Positions 14,899 through 31,100 of a stretch of 64,000 nucleotides of DNA are shown here, one piece after another. Each line of letters begins with the position of its first letter. Position 1 is the stretch's first letter. The notes below the pieces were generated by a model, which was not told the origin of the DNA, searched no databases, and worked only from the letters and a program-made list of their open reading frames with translations. Origin of the DNA: Eledone cirrhosa (Eukaryota; Mollusca; Cephalopoda; Octopoda; Eledonidae); the NCBI GenBank assembly GCA_964016885.1, contig OZ024744.1:113720215-113784214 (forward strand). The letters run 5' to 3'. The position numbers and the translations under genes are program-made.

Positions 14899-17800
14899 GT
14901 CTCACCATCAACAGTAACAACATTGTCATCACCATCAACAGTAACAACATTGTCATCACCATCAATATCAACAGTAGTAACATTGTCATCATCATCAATA
15001 GTAACAACACTGCCATCAATATCAACAGTACCAACATTGTCATCACCATCAACAGTAACAACATTGTCATCACCATCAACAGTAGGAACATTGTCATCAC
15101 CATCAACAGTAACAACATTGTCATCACCATCAACAGTAGTAACAATGTCATCACCATCAACAGTAACAACATTGTCATCACCATCAACAGTAGTAACATT
15201 GTCATCACCATCAACAGTAACAACACTGTCATCACCATCAACAGTAACAACACTGTCATCACCATCAACAGTAACAACATTGTCATCACCATCAACAGTA
15301 GTAACATTGTCATCACCATCAACAGTAACAACATTGTCCTCACCATCAACAATAGTAACACTGTCATCACCATCAACAGTAACAACATTGTCATCACCAT
15401 CAACACTAACAACACTGTCATCACCATCAACAGTAACAACATTGTCATCACCATCAACAGTAACAACATTGTCATCACCATCAACAGTAGTAACACTGTC
15501 ATCACCATCAACAGTAACAAAATTGTCATCACCATCAACAGTAGTAACATTGTCATCACCATCAACAGTAACAACATTGTCATCACCATCAACAGTAGTA
15601 CCATTGTCATCACCATCAACAGTAGTAACATTGTCATCACCATCAACAGTAGTAACATTGTCATCACCATCAACAGTAACAACACTGTCATCACCATCAA
15701 CAGTAACAACATTGTCATCACCATCAACAGTAGTAACAATGTCATCACCATCAACAGTAGTAACATTGTCATCACCATCAACAGTAGTAACATTGTCATC
15801 ACCATCAACAGTAACAACATTGTCATCACCATCAACAGTAACAACATTGTCATCACCATCAACAGTAACAACACTGTCATTACCATCAAAAGTAACAATA
15901 TTGTCATCACCATCAACAGTAACATTGTCATCACCATCAACAGTAGTAACATTGTCATCACCATCAACAGTAGTAACATTGTCATCACCATCAACAGTAG
16001 CAACACTGTCATCACCATCAACAGTAACAACATTGTCATCACCATCAACAACACTGTCATCACCATCAACAGTAGTAACATTGTCATCACCATCAACAGT
16101 AATAACATTGTCATCACCATCAACAGTAGTAACACTGTCATCACCATCAACAGTAACAACATTGTCATCACCATCAACAGTAGTAACATTGTCATCACCA
16201 TCAACAGTAACAACATTGTCATCACCATCAACAGTAGTAACACTGTCATCACCATCAACAGTAACAACATTGTCATCACCATCAACAATAATAACATTGT
16301 CATCACCATCAACAGTAACAACACTGTCATCACCATCAACAACATTGTCATCACCATCAACAGTAGTAACATTATCATCACCATCAACAGTAGTAACACT
16401 GTCATCACCATCAACAGTAACAACACTGTCATCACCATCAACAGTAGTAACATTGTCATCACCATCAACAGTAACAACACTGTCATCACCATCAACAGTA
16501 GTAACATTGTCATCACCATCAACAGTAACAACACTGTCATCACCATCAACAGTAGTAACATTGTGTTAACCATCAACAGTAACAACATTGTCATCACCAT
16601 CAACAGTAACAACATTGTCATCACCATCAACAGTAACAACACTGTCATCACCATCAACAGTAGTAACATTGTCATCACCATCAACAGTACCAACATTGTC
16701 ATCACCATCAAAAGTAACAACATTGTCATCACCATCAACAGTAACAACACTCTCATCACCACCAACAGTAGTAACACTGTCATCACCATCAACAGTAACA
16801 ACATTGTCATCACCATCAACAGTACTAACATTGTCATCACCATCAACAGTAGTAACACTGCCATCACCATTAACAACATTGTCATCACCATCAACAACAT
16901 TGTCATCACCATCAACAGTAGTAACATTGTCATCACCATCAACAGTAACAACACTGTCATCACCATCAACAGTAACAACACTGTCATCACCATCAACAGT
17001 AACAACATTGTCATCACCATCAACAGTAACAATATTGTCATCACCATCACCATCAACAGTAGTAACACTGTCATCACCATCAACAGTAACAACATTGTCA
17101 TCACCATCAACAGTAGTAACATTGTCATCACCATCAACAGTAACAACATTGTCATCACCATCAACAATAGTAACACTGTCATCACTATCAACAGTAACAA
17201 CATTGTCATCACCATCAACAGTAACAACATTGTCATCACCATCAACAGTAACAACACTGTCATCACCATCAACAGTAACAACATTGTCATCACCATCAAC
17301 AGTAACAACATTGTCATCACCATCAACAGTATTAACATTGTCATCACCATCAACAGTAGTAACATTGTCATCACCATCAACAGTAGTAACACCGTCTCAC
17401 CTTTAACAATAACCACATTGTCATCACCATCAACAGTAACAACATTGTCATCACCATCAACAGTAACAACACTGTCATCAACATCAATAGTAACAACATT
17501 GTCATCACCATCAACAGTAGTAACATTGTCATCACCATCAACAGTAGTAACACCGTCTCACCATCAACAGTAACAACATTGTCATCACCATCAACAGTAA
17601 CAACATTGTCATCACCATCAACATCAACAGTAGTAACATTGTCATCACCATCAACAGTAACAACACTGCCATCACTATCAACAGTACCAACATTGTCATC
17701 ACCATCAACAGTAACAACATTGTCATCACCATCAACAGTAGTAACATTGTCATCACCATCAACAGTAGTAACATTGTCATCACCATCAACAGTAACAACA

Positions 17801-18309
17801 TTGTCATCACCATCAACAGTAACAACATTGTCATCACCATCAACATCAACAGTAGTAACATTGTCATCACCATCAACAGTAACATTTTCATCACCATCAA
17901 CAGTAACAACATTGTCATCAACATCAACAGTAGTAACATTGTCATCACCATCAACAGTAGTAACATTGTCATCACCATCAACAGTAGGAACATTGTCATC
18001 ACCATCAACAGTAACAACATTGTCATCACCATCAACAGTAGTAACAATGTCATCACCATCAACAGTAACAACATTGTCATCACCATCAACAGTAGTAACA
18101 TTGTCATCACCATCAACAGTAACAGCACTGTCATCACCATCAACAGTAACAACATTGTCATCACCATCAACAGTAGTAACATTGTCATCACCATCAACAG
18201 TAACAACATTGTCATCACCATCAACAATAGTAATACTGTCATCACCATCAGCAGTAACAACATTGTCATCACCATCAACAGTAACAACATTGTCATCACC
18301 ATCAACAGT
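14899..18309. repeat. 27-bp array, start of the right family
   Basis: The first 26-bp unit with GTCTCACC in place of GTCATCACC is at 14,899; I saw none before this point. The last left-family GTGTTAACC is near 16,566, so the two families overlap for about 1.7 kb. 33-bp units with an additional CATCAA (CATCAACATCAACAG) appear near 17,618 and 17,840, and the CTGCCATCACTATC marker near 17,666. Positions about 17,555-17,970 match about 21,268-21,660, with one unit fewer in the latter. No gene is visible. Confidence 0.83.
17394..17555. repeat. 161-bp six-unit cassette between two 26-bp units (first of many)
   Basis: Two single-base-deleted units (GTCTCACC or GTCTCAAC, normally GTCATCACC) lie exactly 161 bp apart, that is five 27-bp units plus one 26-bp unit. 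The same spacing recurs at 19,919/20,080/20,241, 21,107/21,268, 23,254/23,415/23,576, 24,442/24,603, 25,528/25,689, 26,904/27,065, 33,482/33,643, 35,158/35,319, 37,553/37,714, 38,523/38,684 and 45,303/45,464. Variants are 107 bp (32,134/32,241) and about 188 bp (25,340/25,528 and 61,229/61,418). Single members occur near 14,899, 35,667, 36,312, 43,717, 47,382, 48,901, 52,728 and 57,425. The cassette usually precedes the CTGCCATCACTATC marker by about 110 bp, so it marks a conserved point in the higher-order repeat. Confidence 0.85.
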
Positions 18310-21300
18310 AACAACATTGTCATCACCATCAACAGTAACAACATTGTCATCACCATCAACAGTTATAACATTGTCATCACCATCAACAGTAGTAACATCG
18401 TCATCACTATCAACAGTAGTAACATTGTCATCACCATCAACAGTAGTAACACTGTCATCACCATCAACAGTAACAACATTGTCATCACCATCAACAGTAG
18501 TAACATTGTCATCACCATCAACAGTAACAACTGTCATCACCATCAACAGTAGTAACACTGTCATCACCATCAACAGTAACAACATTGTCATCACCATCAA
18601 CAGTAGTAACATTGTCATCACCATCATCAGTAACAACATTGTCATCACCATCAACAGTAGTAACATTGTCATCACCATCAACAGTAGTACCATTGTCATC
18701 ACCATCAACAGTAGTAACATTGTCATCACCATCAACAGTAGTAACATTGTCATCACCATCAACAGTAACAACATTGTCATCATCATCAACAGTAACAACA
18801 TTGTCATCACCATCAACAGTAACATTGTCATCACCATCAACAGTAACAACACTGTCATCACCATCAACAGTAGTAACATTGTCATCACCATCAACAGTAG
18901 TAACATTGTCATCACCATCAACAGTACCAACATTGTCATCACCATCAACAGTAACAACATTGTCATCACCATCAACACAAACAACACTGTCATCACCACC
19001 AACAGTAGTAACACTGTCATCACCATCAACAGTAACAACATTGTCATCACCATCAACAGTACTAACATTGTCATCACCATCAACAGTAGTAACACTGCCA
19101 TCACCATTAACAACATTGTCATCACCATCAACAACATTGTCATCACCATCAACAGTAACAACATTGTCATCACCATCAACAGTAGCAACATTGTCATCAC
19201 CATCAACAGTAGTAACAATGTCATCACCATCAACAGTAACAACATTGTCATCACCATCAACAGTAGTAACATTGTCATCACCATCAACAGTAACAACACT
19301 GTCATCACCATCAACAGTAACAACACTGCCATCACCATCAACAGTAACAACACTGTCATCACTATCAACAGTAACAACATTGTCATCACCATCAACAGTA
19401 ACAATATTGTCATCACCATCAATAGTAACATTGTCATCACCATCAACAGTAGTAACACTGTCATCACCATCAACAGTAACAACATTGTCATCACCATCAA
19501 CAATAGTAACACTGTCATCACCATCAACAGTAACAACATTGTCATCACCATCAACAGTAATAACATTGTCATCACCATCAACACTAACAACACTGTAATC
19601 ACCATCAACAGTAACAACATTGTCATCACCATCAACAGTCACAACATTGTCATCACCATCAACAGTAACAACATTGTCATCACCATCAACAGTAGTAACA
19701 TTGTCATCACCATCAACAGTAGTAACATTGTCATCACCATTAACAGTAGTAACACTGTCACCACCATCAACAGTAACAACATTGTCATCACCATCAACAG
19801 TAACAACATTGTCATCACCATCAACAGTAACAACACTGTCATCAGCATCAACAGTAACAACATTGTCATCACCATCAACATTAGTAACATTGTCATCACC
19901 ATCAACAGTAGTGACACCGCCTCACCATCAACAGTAACAACATTGTCATCACCATCAACAGTAACAACATTGTCATCACCATCAACAGTAACAACACTGT
20001 CATCACCAACAACAGTAACACCATTGTCATCACCATCAACAGTAGTAACATTGTCATCACCATCAACAGTAGTAACACCGTCTCAACATCAACAGTAACA
20101 ACATTGTCATCACCATCAACAGTAACAACATTGTCATCACCATCAACAGTAACAACACTGTCATCACCATCAACAGTAACAACATTGTCATCACCATCAA
20201 CAGTAGTAACATTGTCATCACCATCAACAGTAGTAACACCGTCTCAACATCAACAGTAACAACATTGTCATCACCATCAACAGTAACAACATTGTCATCA
20301 CCATCAACATCAACAGTAGTAACATTGTCATCACCATCAACAGTAACAACACTGCCATCACTATCAACAGTACCAACATTGTCATCACCATCAACAGTAA
20401 CAACATTGTCATCACCATCAACAGTAGTAACATTGTCATCACCATCAACAGTAGTAACATTGTCATCACCATCAACAGTAACAACATTGTCATCACCATC
20501 AACAGTAACAACATTGTCATCACCATCAACAGTAACAATATTGTCATCACCATCAACAGTAACATTGTCATCACCATCAACAGTAGTAACACTGTCATCA
20601 CCATCAACAGTAACAACATTGTCATCACCATCAACAGTAGTAACATTGTCATCACCATCAACAGTAACAACATTGTCATCACCATCAACAATAGTAACAC
20701 TGTCATCACCATCAACAGTAACAACATTGTCATCACCATCAACACTAACAACACTGTAATCACCATCAACAGTAACAACATTGTCATCACCATCAACAGT
20801 CACAACATTGTCATCACCATCAACAGTAACAACATTGTCATCACCATCAACAGTAGTAACATTGTCATCACCATCAACAGTAGTAACATTGTCATCACCA
20901 TCAACAGTAGTAACACTGTCATCACCATCAACAGTAACAACATTGTCATCACCATCAACAGTAACAACATTGTCATCACCATCAACAGTAACAACACTGT
21001 CATCACCATTAACAGTAACAACATTGTCATCACCATCAACAGTAACAACATTGTCATCACCATCAACAGTAGTAACATTGTCATCACCATCAACAGTAGT
21101 AACACTGTCTCACCATCAACAGTAACAACATTGTCATCACCATCAACAGTAACAACATTGTCATCACCATCAACAGTAACAACACTGTCATCACCATCAA
21201 TAGTAACAACATTGTCATCACCATCAACAGTAGTAACATTGTCCTCACCATCAACAGTAGTAACACCGTCTCACCATCAACAGTAACAACATTGTCATCA

Positions 21301-21644
21301 CCATCAACAGTAACAACATTGTCATCACCATCAACATCAACAGTAGTAACATTGTCATCACCATCAACAGTAACAACACTGCCATCACTATCAACAGTAC
21401 CAACATTGTCATCACCATCAACAGTAACAACATTGTCATCACCATCAACAGTAGTAACATTGTCATCACCATCAACAGTAGTAACATTGTCATCACCATC
21501 AACAGTAACAACATTGTCATCACCATCAACATCAACAGTAGTAACATTGTCATCACCATCAACAGTAACATTTTCATCACCATCAACAGTAACAACATTG
21601 TCATCAACATCAACAGTAGTAACATTGTCATCACCATCAACAGT
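18310..21644. repeat. 3,335-bp higher-order block, copy 1
   Basis: Matches 21,645-24,979 at a constant 3,335-bp offset. Shared markers include AACAACTGTCATC (near 18,529 and 21,864), CATCATCAGTAAC, CACAAACAACACTG (near 18,976 and 22,311), the short CATTAACAACATTG units (near 19,106), GTGACACCGCC (near 19,911 and 23,246), CACCAACAACAG (near 20,006) and the 161-bp cassettes. The few differences noticed are C at 19,573 versus T at 22,908, and AC at 21,206-21,207 versus GT at 24,541-24,542. Upstream, 17,555-17,970 also matches block 2 sequence once a 13-unit (351-bp) length difference is allowed. Confidence 0.9.
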
Positions 21645-24600
21645 AGTAACATTGTCATCACCATCAACAGTAACAACATTGTCATCACCATCAACAGTTA
21701 TAACATTGTCATCACCATCAACAGTAGTAACATCGTCATCACTATCAACAGTAGTAACATTGTCATCACCATCAACAGTAGTAACACTGTCATCACCATC
21801 AACAGTAACAACATTGTCATCACCATCAACAGTAGTAACATTGTCATCACCATCAACAGTAACAACTGTCATCACCATCAACAGTAGTAACACTGTCATC
21901 ACCATCAACAGTAACAACATTGTCATCACCATCAACAGTAGTAACATTGTCATCACCATCATCAGTAACAACATTGTCATCACCATCAACAGTAGTAACA
22001 TTGTCATCACCATCAACAGTAGTACCATTGTCATCACCATCAACAGTAGTAACATTGTCATCACCATCAACAGTAGTAACATTGTCATCACCATCAACAG
22101 TAACAACATTGTCATCATCATCAACAGTAACAACATTGTCATCACCATCAACAGTAACATTGTCATCACCATCAACAGTAACAACACTGTCATCACCATC
22201 AACAGTAGTAACATTGTCATCACCATCAACAGTAGTAACATTGTCATCACCATCAACAGTACCAACATTGTCATCACCATCAACAGTAACAACATTGTCA
22301 TCACCATCAACACAAACAACACTGTCATCACCACCAACAGTAGTAACACTGTCATCACCATCAACAGTAACAACATTGTCATCACCATCAACAGTACTAA
22401 CATTGTCATCACCATCAACAGTAGTAACACTGCCATCACCATTAACAACATTGTCATCACCATCAACAACATTGTCATCACCATCAACAGTAACAACATT
22501 GTCATCACCATCAACAGTAGCAACATTGTCATCACCATCAACAGTAGTAACAATGTCATCACCATCAACAGTAACAACATTGTCATCACCATCAACAGTA
22601 GTAACATTGTCATCACCATCAACAGTAACAACACTGTCATCACCATCAACAGTAACAACACTGCCATCACCATCAACAGTAACAACACTGTCATCACTAT
22701 CAACAGTAACAACATTGTCATCACCATCAACAGTAACAATATTGTCATCACCATCAATAGTAACATTGTCATCACCATCAACAGTAGTAACACTGTCATC
22801 ACCATCAACAGTAACAACATTGTCATCACCATCAACAATAGTAACACTGTCATCACCATCAACAGTAACAACATTGTCATCACCATCAACAGTAATAACA
22901 TTGTCATTACCATCAACACTAACAACACTGTAATCACCATCAACAGTAACAACATTGTCATCACCATCAACAGTCACAACATTGTCATCACCATCAACAG
23001 TAACAACATTGTCATCACCATCAACAGTAGTAACATTGTCATCACCATCAACAGTAGTAACATTGTCATCACCATTAACAGTAGTAACACTGTCACCACC
23101 ATCAACAGTAACAACATTGTCATCACCATCAACAGTAACAACATTGTCATCACCATCAACAGTAACAACACTGTCATCAGCATCAACAGTAACAACATTG
23201 TCATCACCATCAACATTAGTAACATTGTCATCACCATCAACAGTAGTGACACCGCCTCACCATCAACAGTAACAACATTGTCATCACCATCAACAGTAAC
23301 AACATTGTCATCACCATCAACAGTAACAACACTGTCATCACCAACAACAGTAACACCATTGTCATCACCATCAACAGTAGTAACATTGTCATCACCATCA
23401 ACAGTAGTAACACCGTCTCAACATCAACAGTAACAACATTGTCATCACCATCAACAGTAACAACATTGTCATCACCATCAACAGTAACAACACTGTCATC
23501 ACCATCAACAGTAACAACATTGTCATCACCATCAACAGTAGTAACATTGTCATCACCATCAACAGTAGTAACACCGTCTCAACATCAACAGTAACAACAT
23601 TGTCATCACCATCAACAGTAACAACATTGTCATCACCATCAACATCAACAGTAGTAACATTGTCATCACCATCAACAGTAACAACACTGCCATCACTATC
23701 AACAGTACCAACATTGTCATCACCATCAACAGTAACAACATTGTCATCACCATCAACAGTAGTAACATTGTCATCACCATCAACAGTAGTAACATTGTCA
23801 TCACCATCAACAGTAACAACATTGTCATCACCATCAACAGTAACAACATTGTCATCACCATCAACAGTAACAATATTGTCATCACCATCAACAGTAACAT
23901 TGTCATCACCATCAACAGTAGTAACACTGTCATCACCATCAACAGTAACAACATTGTCATCACCATCAACAGTAGTAACATTGTCATCACCATCAACAGT
24001 AACAACATTGTCATCACCATCAACAATAGTAACACTGTCATCACCATCAACAGTAACAACATTGTCATCACCATCAACACTAACAACACTGTAATCACCA
24101 TCAACAGTAACAACATTGTCATCACCATCAACAGTCACAACATTGTCATCACCATCAACAGTAACAACATTGTCATCACCATCAACAGTAGTAACATTGT
24201 CATCACCATCAACAGTAGTAACATTGTCATCACCATCAACAGTAGTAACACTGTCATCACCATCAACAGTAACAACATTGTCATCACCATCAACAGTAAC
24301 AACATTGTCATCACCATCAACAGTAACAACACTGTCATCACCATTAACAGTAACAACATTGTCATCACCATCAACAGTAACAACATTGTCATCACCATCA
24401 ACAGTAGTAACATTGTCATCACCATCAACAGTAGTAACACTGTCTCACCATCAACAGTAACAACATTGTCATCACCATCAACAGTAACAACATTGTCATC
24501 ACCATCAACAGTAACAACACTGTCATCACCATCAATAGTAGTAACATTGTCATCACCATCAACAGTAGTAACATTGTCCTCACCATCAACAGTAGTAACA

Positions 24601-24979
24601 CCGTCTCACCATCAACAGTAACAACATTGTCATCACCATCAACAGTAACAACATTGTCATCACCATCAACATCAACAGTAGTAACATTGTCATCACCATC
24701 AACAGTAACAACACTGCCATCACTATCAACAGTACCAACATTGTCATCACCATCAACAGTAACAACATTGTCATCACCATCAACAGTAGTAACATTGTCA
24801 TCACCATCAACAGTAGTAACATTGTCATCACCATCAACAGTAACAACATTGTCATCACCATCAACATCAACAGTAGTAACATTGTCATCACCATCAACAG
24901 TAACATTTTCATCACCATCAACAGTAACAACATTGTCATCAACATCAACAGTAGTAACATTGTCATCACCATCAACAGT
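21645..24979. repeat. 3,335-bp higher-order block, copy 2
   Basis: Direct tandem duplicate of 18,310-21,644, with only the handful of substitutions listed there. The match continues a short way beyond one full period, to about 21,660/24,995, as expected for a head-to-tail duplication. It is followed at 24,980 by a shortened third copy in which CAGTATGAAC replaces the usual unit. No non-repeat sequence lies at the junction. Confidence 0.9.
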
Positions 24980-27900
24980 AGTAACATTGTCATCACCATC
25001 AACAGTATGAACATTGTCATCACCATCAACAGTAACAACATTGTCATCACCATCAACAGTAGTAACAATGTCATCACTATCAACAGTAACAACTTTGTCA
25101 TCACCATCAACAGTAGTAACATTGTCATCACCATCAACAGTAACAACACTGTCATCACCATCAACAGTAACAGCACTGTCATCACCATCAACAGTAACAA
25201 CATTGTCATCACCATCAACAGTAGTAACATTGTCATCACCATCAACAGTAACAACACTGTCATCAGCATCAACAGTAACAACATTGTCATCACCATCAAC
25301 ATTAGTAACATTGTCATCACCATCAACAGTAGTGACACCGCCTCACCATCAACAGTAACAACATTGTCATCACCATCAACAGTAACAACATTGTCATCAC
25401 CATCAACAGTAACAACATTGTCATCACCATCAACAGTAACAACACTGTCATCACCATCAACAGTAACACCATTGTCATCACCATCAACAGTAGTAACATT
25501 GTCATCACCATCAACAGTAGTAACACCGTCTCAACATCAACAGTAACAACATTGTCATCACCATCAACAGTAACAACATTGTCATCACCATCAACAGTAA
25601 CAACACTGTCATCACCATCAACAGTAACAACATTGTCATCACCATCAACAGTAGTAACATTGTCATCACCATCAACAGTAGTAACACCGTCTCAACATCA
25701 ACAGTAACAACATTGTCATCACCATCAACAGTAACAACATTGTCATCACCATCAACATCAACAGTAGTAACATTGTCATCACCATCAACAGTAACAACAC
25801 TGCCATCACTATCAACAGTACCAACATTGTCATCACCATCAACAGTAACAACATTGTCATCACGCTCAACAGTAACAACATTGTCATCACCATCAACAGT
25901 TATAACATTGTCATCACCATCAACAGTAGTAACATTGTCATCACCATCAACAGTAGTAACACTGTCATCACCATCAACAGTAACAACATTGTCATCACCA
26001 TCAACAGTAGTAACATTGTCATCACCATCAACAGAAACAACAGTCATCACCATCAACAGTAGTAACACTGTCATCACCATCAACAGTAACAACATAGTCA
26101 TCACCATCAACAGTAGTAACATTGTCATCACCATCATCAGTAACAACATTGTCATCACCATCAACAGTAACAACATTGTCATCACCATCATCAGTAACAA
26201 CATTGTCATCACCATCAACAGTAACAACATTGTCATCACCATCAACAGTAACAACACTGTCATCACCATCAACAGTAAGAACACTGTCATCACTATCAAC
26301 AGTAACAACATTGTCATCACCATCAACAGTAACAATATTGTCATCACCATCAACAGTAACATTGTCATCACCATCAACAGTAGTAACACTGTCATCACCA
26401 TCAACAGTAACAACATTGTCATCACCATCAACAGTAGTAACATTGTCATCACCATCAACAGTAACAACATTGTCATCACCATCAACAATAGTAACACTGT
26501 CATCACCATCAACAGTAACAACATTGTCATCACCATCAACACTAACAACACTGTAATCACCATCAACAGTAACAACATTGTCATCACCATCAACAGTCAC
26601 AACATTGTCATCACCATCAACAGTAACAACATTGTCATCACCATCAACAGTAGTAACATTGTCATCACCATCAACAGTAGTAACATTGTCATCACCATCA
26701 ACAGTAGTAACACTGTCATCACCATCAACAGTAACAACATTGTCATCACCATCAACAGTAACAACATTGTCATCACCATCAACAGTAACAACACTGTCAT
26801 CACCATTAACAGTAACAACATTGTCATCACCATCAACAGTAACAACATTGTCATCACCATCAACAGTAGTAACATTGTCATCACCATCAACAGTAGTAAC
26901 ACTGTCTCACCATCAACAGTAACAACATTGTCATCACCATCAACAGTAACAACATTGTCATCACCATCAACAGTAACAACACTCTCATCACCATCAATAG
27001 TAACAACATTGTCATCACCATCAACAGTAGTAACATTGTCCTCACCATCAACAGTAGTAACACCGTCTCACCATCAACAGTAACAACATTGTCATCACCA
27101 TCAACATCAACAGTAGTAACATTGTCATCACCATCAACAGTAACAACACTGCCATCACTATCAACAGTACCAACATTGTCATCACCATCAACCGTAACAA
27201 CATTGTCATCACCATCAACAGTAGTAACATTGTCATCACCATCAACAGTAACAACATTGTCATCACCATCAACAGTAACAACATTGTCATCACCATCAAC
27301 ATCAACAGTAGTAACATTGTCATCACCATCAACAGTAACATTTTCATCACCATCAACAGTAACAACATTGTCATCAACATCAACAGTAGTAACATTGTCA
27401 TCACCATCAACAGTAGTAACATTGTCATCACCATCAACAGTATGAACATTGTCATCACCATCAACAGTAACAACATTGTCATCACCATCAACAGTAGTAA
27501 CAATGTCATCACTATCAACAGTAACAACTTTGTCATCACCATCAACAGTAGTAACATTGTCATCACCATCAACAGTAACAACACTGTCATCACCATCAAC
27601 AGTAACAGCACTGTCATCACCATCAACAGTAACAACATTGTCATCACCATCAACAGTAGTAACATTGTCATTACCATCAACAGTAACAACATTGTCATCA
27701 CCATCAACAATAGTAATACTGTCATCACCATCAACAGTAACAACATTGTCATCACCATCAACACTAACAACACTGTCATCACCATCAACAGTAACAACAT
27801 TGTCATCACCATCAACAGTAACAACATTGTCATCACCATCAACAGTAACAACATTGTCATCACCATCAACAGTAACAACATTGTCATCACCATCAACAGT

Positions 27901-28170
27901 AACAACAGTCATCACCATCAACAGTAGTAACATTGTCATCACCATCATCAGTAACAACATTGTCATCACCATCAACAGTAGTAACATTGTCATCACCATC
28001 AACAGTAGTACCATTGTCATCACCATCAACAGTAGTAACATTGTCATCACCACCAACAGTAGTAACACTGTCATCACCATCAACATTAACAACATTGTCA
28101 TCACCATCAACAGTAGCAACATTGTCATCACCATCAACAGTAACAACACTGTCATCACCATCAACAGTAA
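24980..28170. repeat. Shortened third and fourth copies of the 3.3-kb block
   Basis: The 345-bp stretch 26,578-26,922 repeats 24,116-24,460 and 20,781-21,125. The marker CAGTATGAACATTG occurs near 25,005 and 27,440, and the units after it agree for about 200 bp at an offset of 2,435 bp. The period here is therefore about 2.44-2.46 kb, shorter than 3,335 bp, consistent with internal unit loss. ACAACAGTCATC 25-bp units lie near 26,038 and 27,904, and ACAACACTCATC near 28,172. Only repeat is present. Confidence 0.82.
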
Positions 28171-31100
28171 CAACACTCATCACCATCAACAGTAACAACA
28201 CTGTCATCACCATCAACAGTAGTAACATTGTCATCACCATCAACAGTAACAACACTGCCATCACCATCAACAGTAACAACACTGTCATCACTATCAACAG
28301 TAACAACATTGTCATCACCATCAACAACATTGTCATCACCATCAACAGTAACAACATTGTCATCACCATCAACAGTAGCAACATTGTCATCACCATCATC
28401 AGTAACAACATTGTCATCACCATCAACAGTAACAACATTGTCATCACCATCAACAGTAGTAACATTGTCATCACCATCAACAGTAACAACATAGTCATCA
28501 CCATCAACAGTAGTAACATTGTCATCACCATCATCAGTAACAACATTGTCATCACCATCAACAGTAACAACATTGTCATCACCATCAACAGTAGTAACAT
28601 TGTCATCACCATCAACAGTAGTACCATTGTCATCACCATCAACAGTAGTAACATTGTCATCACCATCAACAGTAGTAACATTGTCATCACCATCAACAGT
28701 AACAACACTGTCATCACCATCAACAGTAACAACGTTGTCATCACCATCAACAGTAGTAACAATGTCATCACCATCAACAGTAGTAACATTGTCATCACCA
28801 TCAACAGTAGTAACACTGTCATCACCATCAACAGTAACAACATTGTCATCACCATCAACAGTAGTAACATTGTCATCACCATCAACAGTAACAACACTGT
28901 CATCACCATCAACAGTAACAACATTGTCATCACCATCAACAGTAGTAACATTGCCATCACCATCAACAGTAATAACATTGTCATCACCATCAACAGTAGT
29001 AACATTGTCATCACCATCAACAGTAACAACACTGTCATCACCATCAACAGTAACAACATTGTCATCACCATCAACAGTAGTAACAATGTCATCACCATCA
29101 ACAGTAACAACATTGTCATCACCATCAACAGTAGTAACATTGTCATCACCATCAACAGTAACAACACTGTCATCACCATCAACAACACTGTCATCACCAT
29201 CAACAGTAACAACATTGTCATCACCATCAACAGTAGTAACATTGTCATCACCATCAACAGTAACAACATTGTCATCACCATCAACAATAGTAACACTGTC
29301 ATCACCATCAACAGTAACAACATTGTCATCACCATCAACACTAACAACACTGTCATCACCATCAACAACATTGTCATCACCATCAACAGTAACAACATTG
29401 TCATCACCATCAACAGTAACAACATTGTCATCACCATCAACAGTAACAACATTGTCATCACCATCAACAGTTATAACATTGTCATCACCATCAACAGTAG
29501 TAACATTGTCATCACCATCAACAGTAGTAACATTGTCATCACCATCAACAGTAACAACAGTCATCACCATCAACAGTAGTAACACTGTCATCACCATCAA
29601 CAGTAACAACATTGTCATCACCATCAACAGTAGTAACATTGTCATCACCATCATCAGTAACAACATTGTCATCACCATCAACAGTAACAACATTGTCATC
29701 ACCATCAACAGTAGTAACATTGTCATCACCATCAACAGTAGTACCATTGTCATCACCATCAACAGTAGTAACATTGTCATCACCATCAACAGTAGTAACA
29801 TTGTCATCACCATCAACTTTAACAACACTGTCATCACCATCAACAGTAACAATATTGTCATCACCATCAACAGTAGTAACAATGTCATCACCATCAACAG
29901 TAGTAACATTGTCATCACCATCAACAGTAGTAACACTGTCATCACCATCAACAGTAGTAACACTGTCATCACCATCAACAGTAACAACATTGTCATCACC
30001 ATCAACAGTAACAACATTGTCATCACCATCAACAGTAACAACACTGTCATCACCATCAACAGTAACAATATTGTCATCACCATCAACAGTAACATTGTCA
30101 TCACCATCAACAGTAGTAACATTGTCATCACCATCAACAGTAACAACACTGTCATCACCATCAACAGTAACAACATTGTCATCACCATCAACAGTAGTAA
30201 CATTGTCATCACCATCAACAGTAACAACACTGTCATCACCATCAACAGTAACAACATTGTCATCACCATCAACAACACTGTCATCACCATCAACAGTAGT
30301 AACATTGTCATCACCATCAACAGAAATAACATTGTCATCACCATCAACAGTAGTAACACTCATCACCATCAACAGTAACAACACTGCCATCACTATCAAC
30401 AGTACCAACATTGTCATCACCATCAACAGTAACAACATTGTCATCACCATCAACAGTAGTAACATTGTCATCACCATCAACAGTAGTAACATTGTCATCA
30501 CCATCAACAGTAACAACATTGTCATCACCATCAACAGTAACAACATTGTCATCAACATCAACAGTAGTAACATTGTCATTACCATCAACAGTAACATTTT
30601 CATCACCATCAACAGTAGTAACATTGTCATCACCATCAACAGTAACAACACTGTCATCACCATCAACAGTAACAACACTGTCATCACCATCAACAGTAAC
30701 AACATTGTCATCACCATCAACAGTAGTAACATTGTCATCACCATCAACAGTAACAACATTGTCATCACCATCAACAATAGTAACACTGTCATCACCATCA
30801 ACAGTAACAACATTGTCATCACCATCAACACTAACAACACTGTCATCACCACCAACAGTAACAACATTGTCATCACCATCAACAGTAACAACATTGTCAT
30901 CACCATCAACAGTAACAACATTGTCATCACCATCAACAGTAACAACATTGTCATCACCATCAACAGTTATAACATTGTCATCACCATCAACAGTAGTAAC
31001 ATTGTCATCACTATCAACAGTAGTAACATTGTCATCACCATCAACAGTAGTAACACTGTCATCACCATCAACAGTAACAACATTGTCATCACCATCAACA

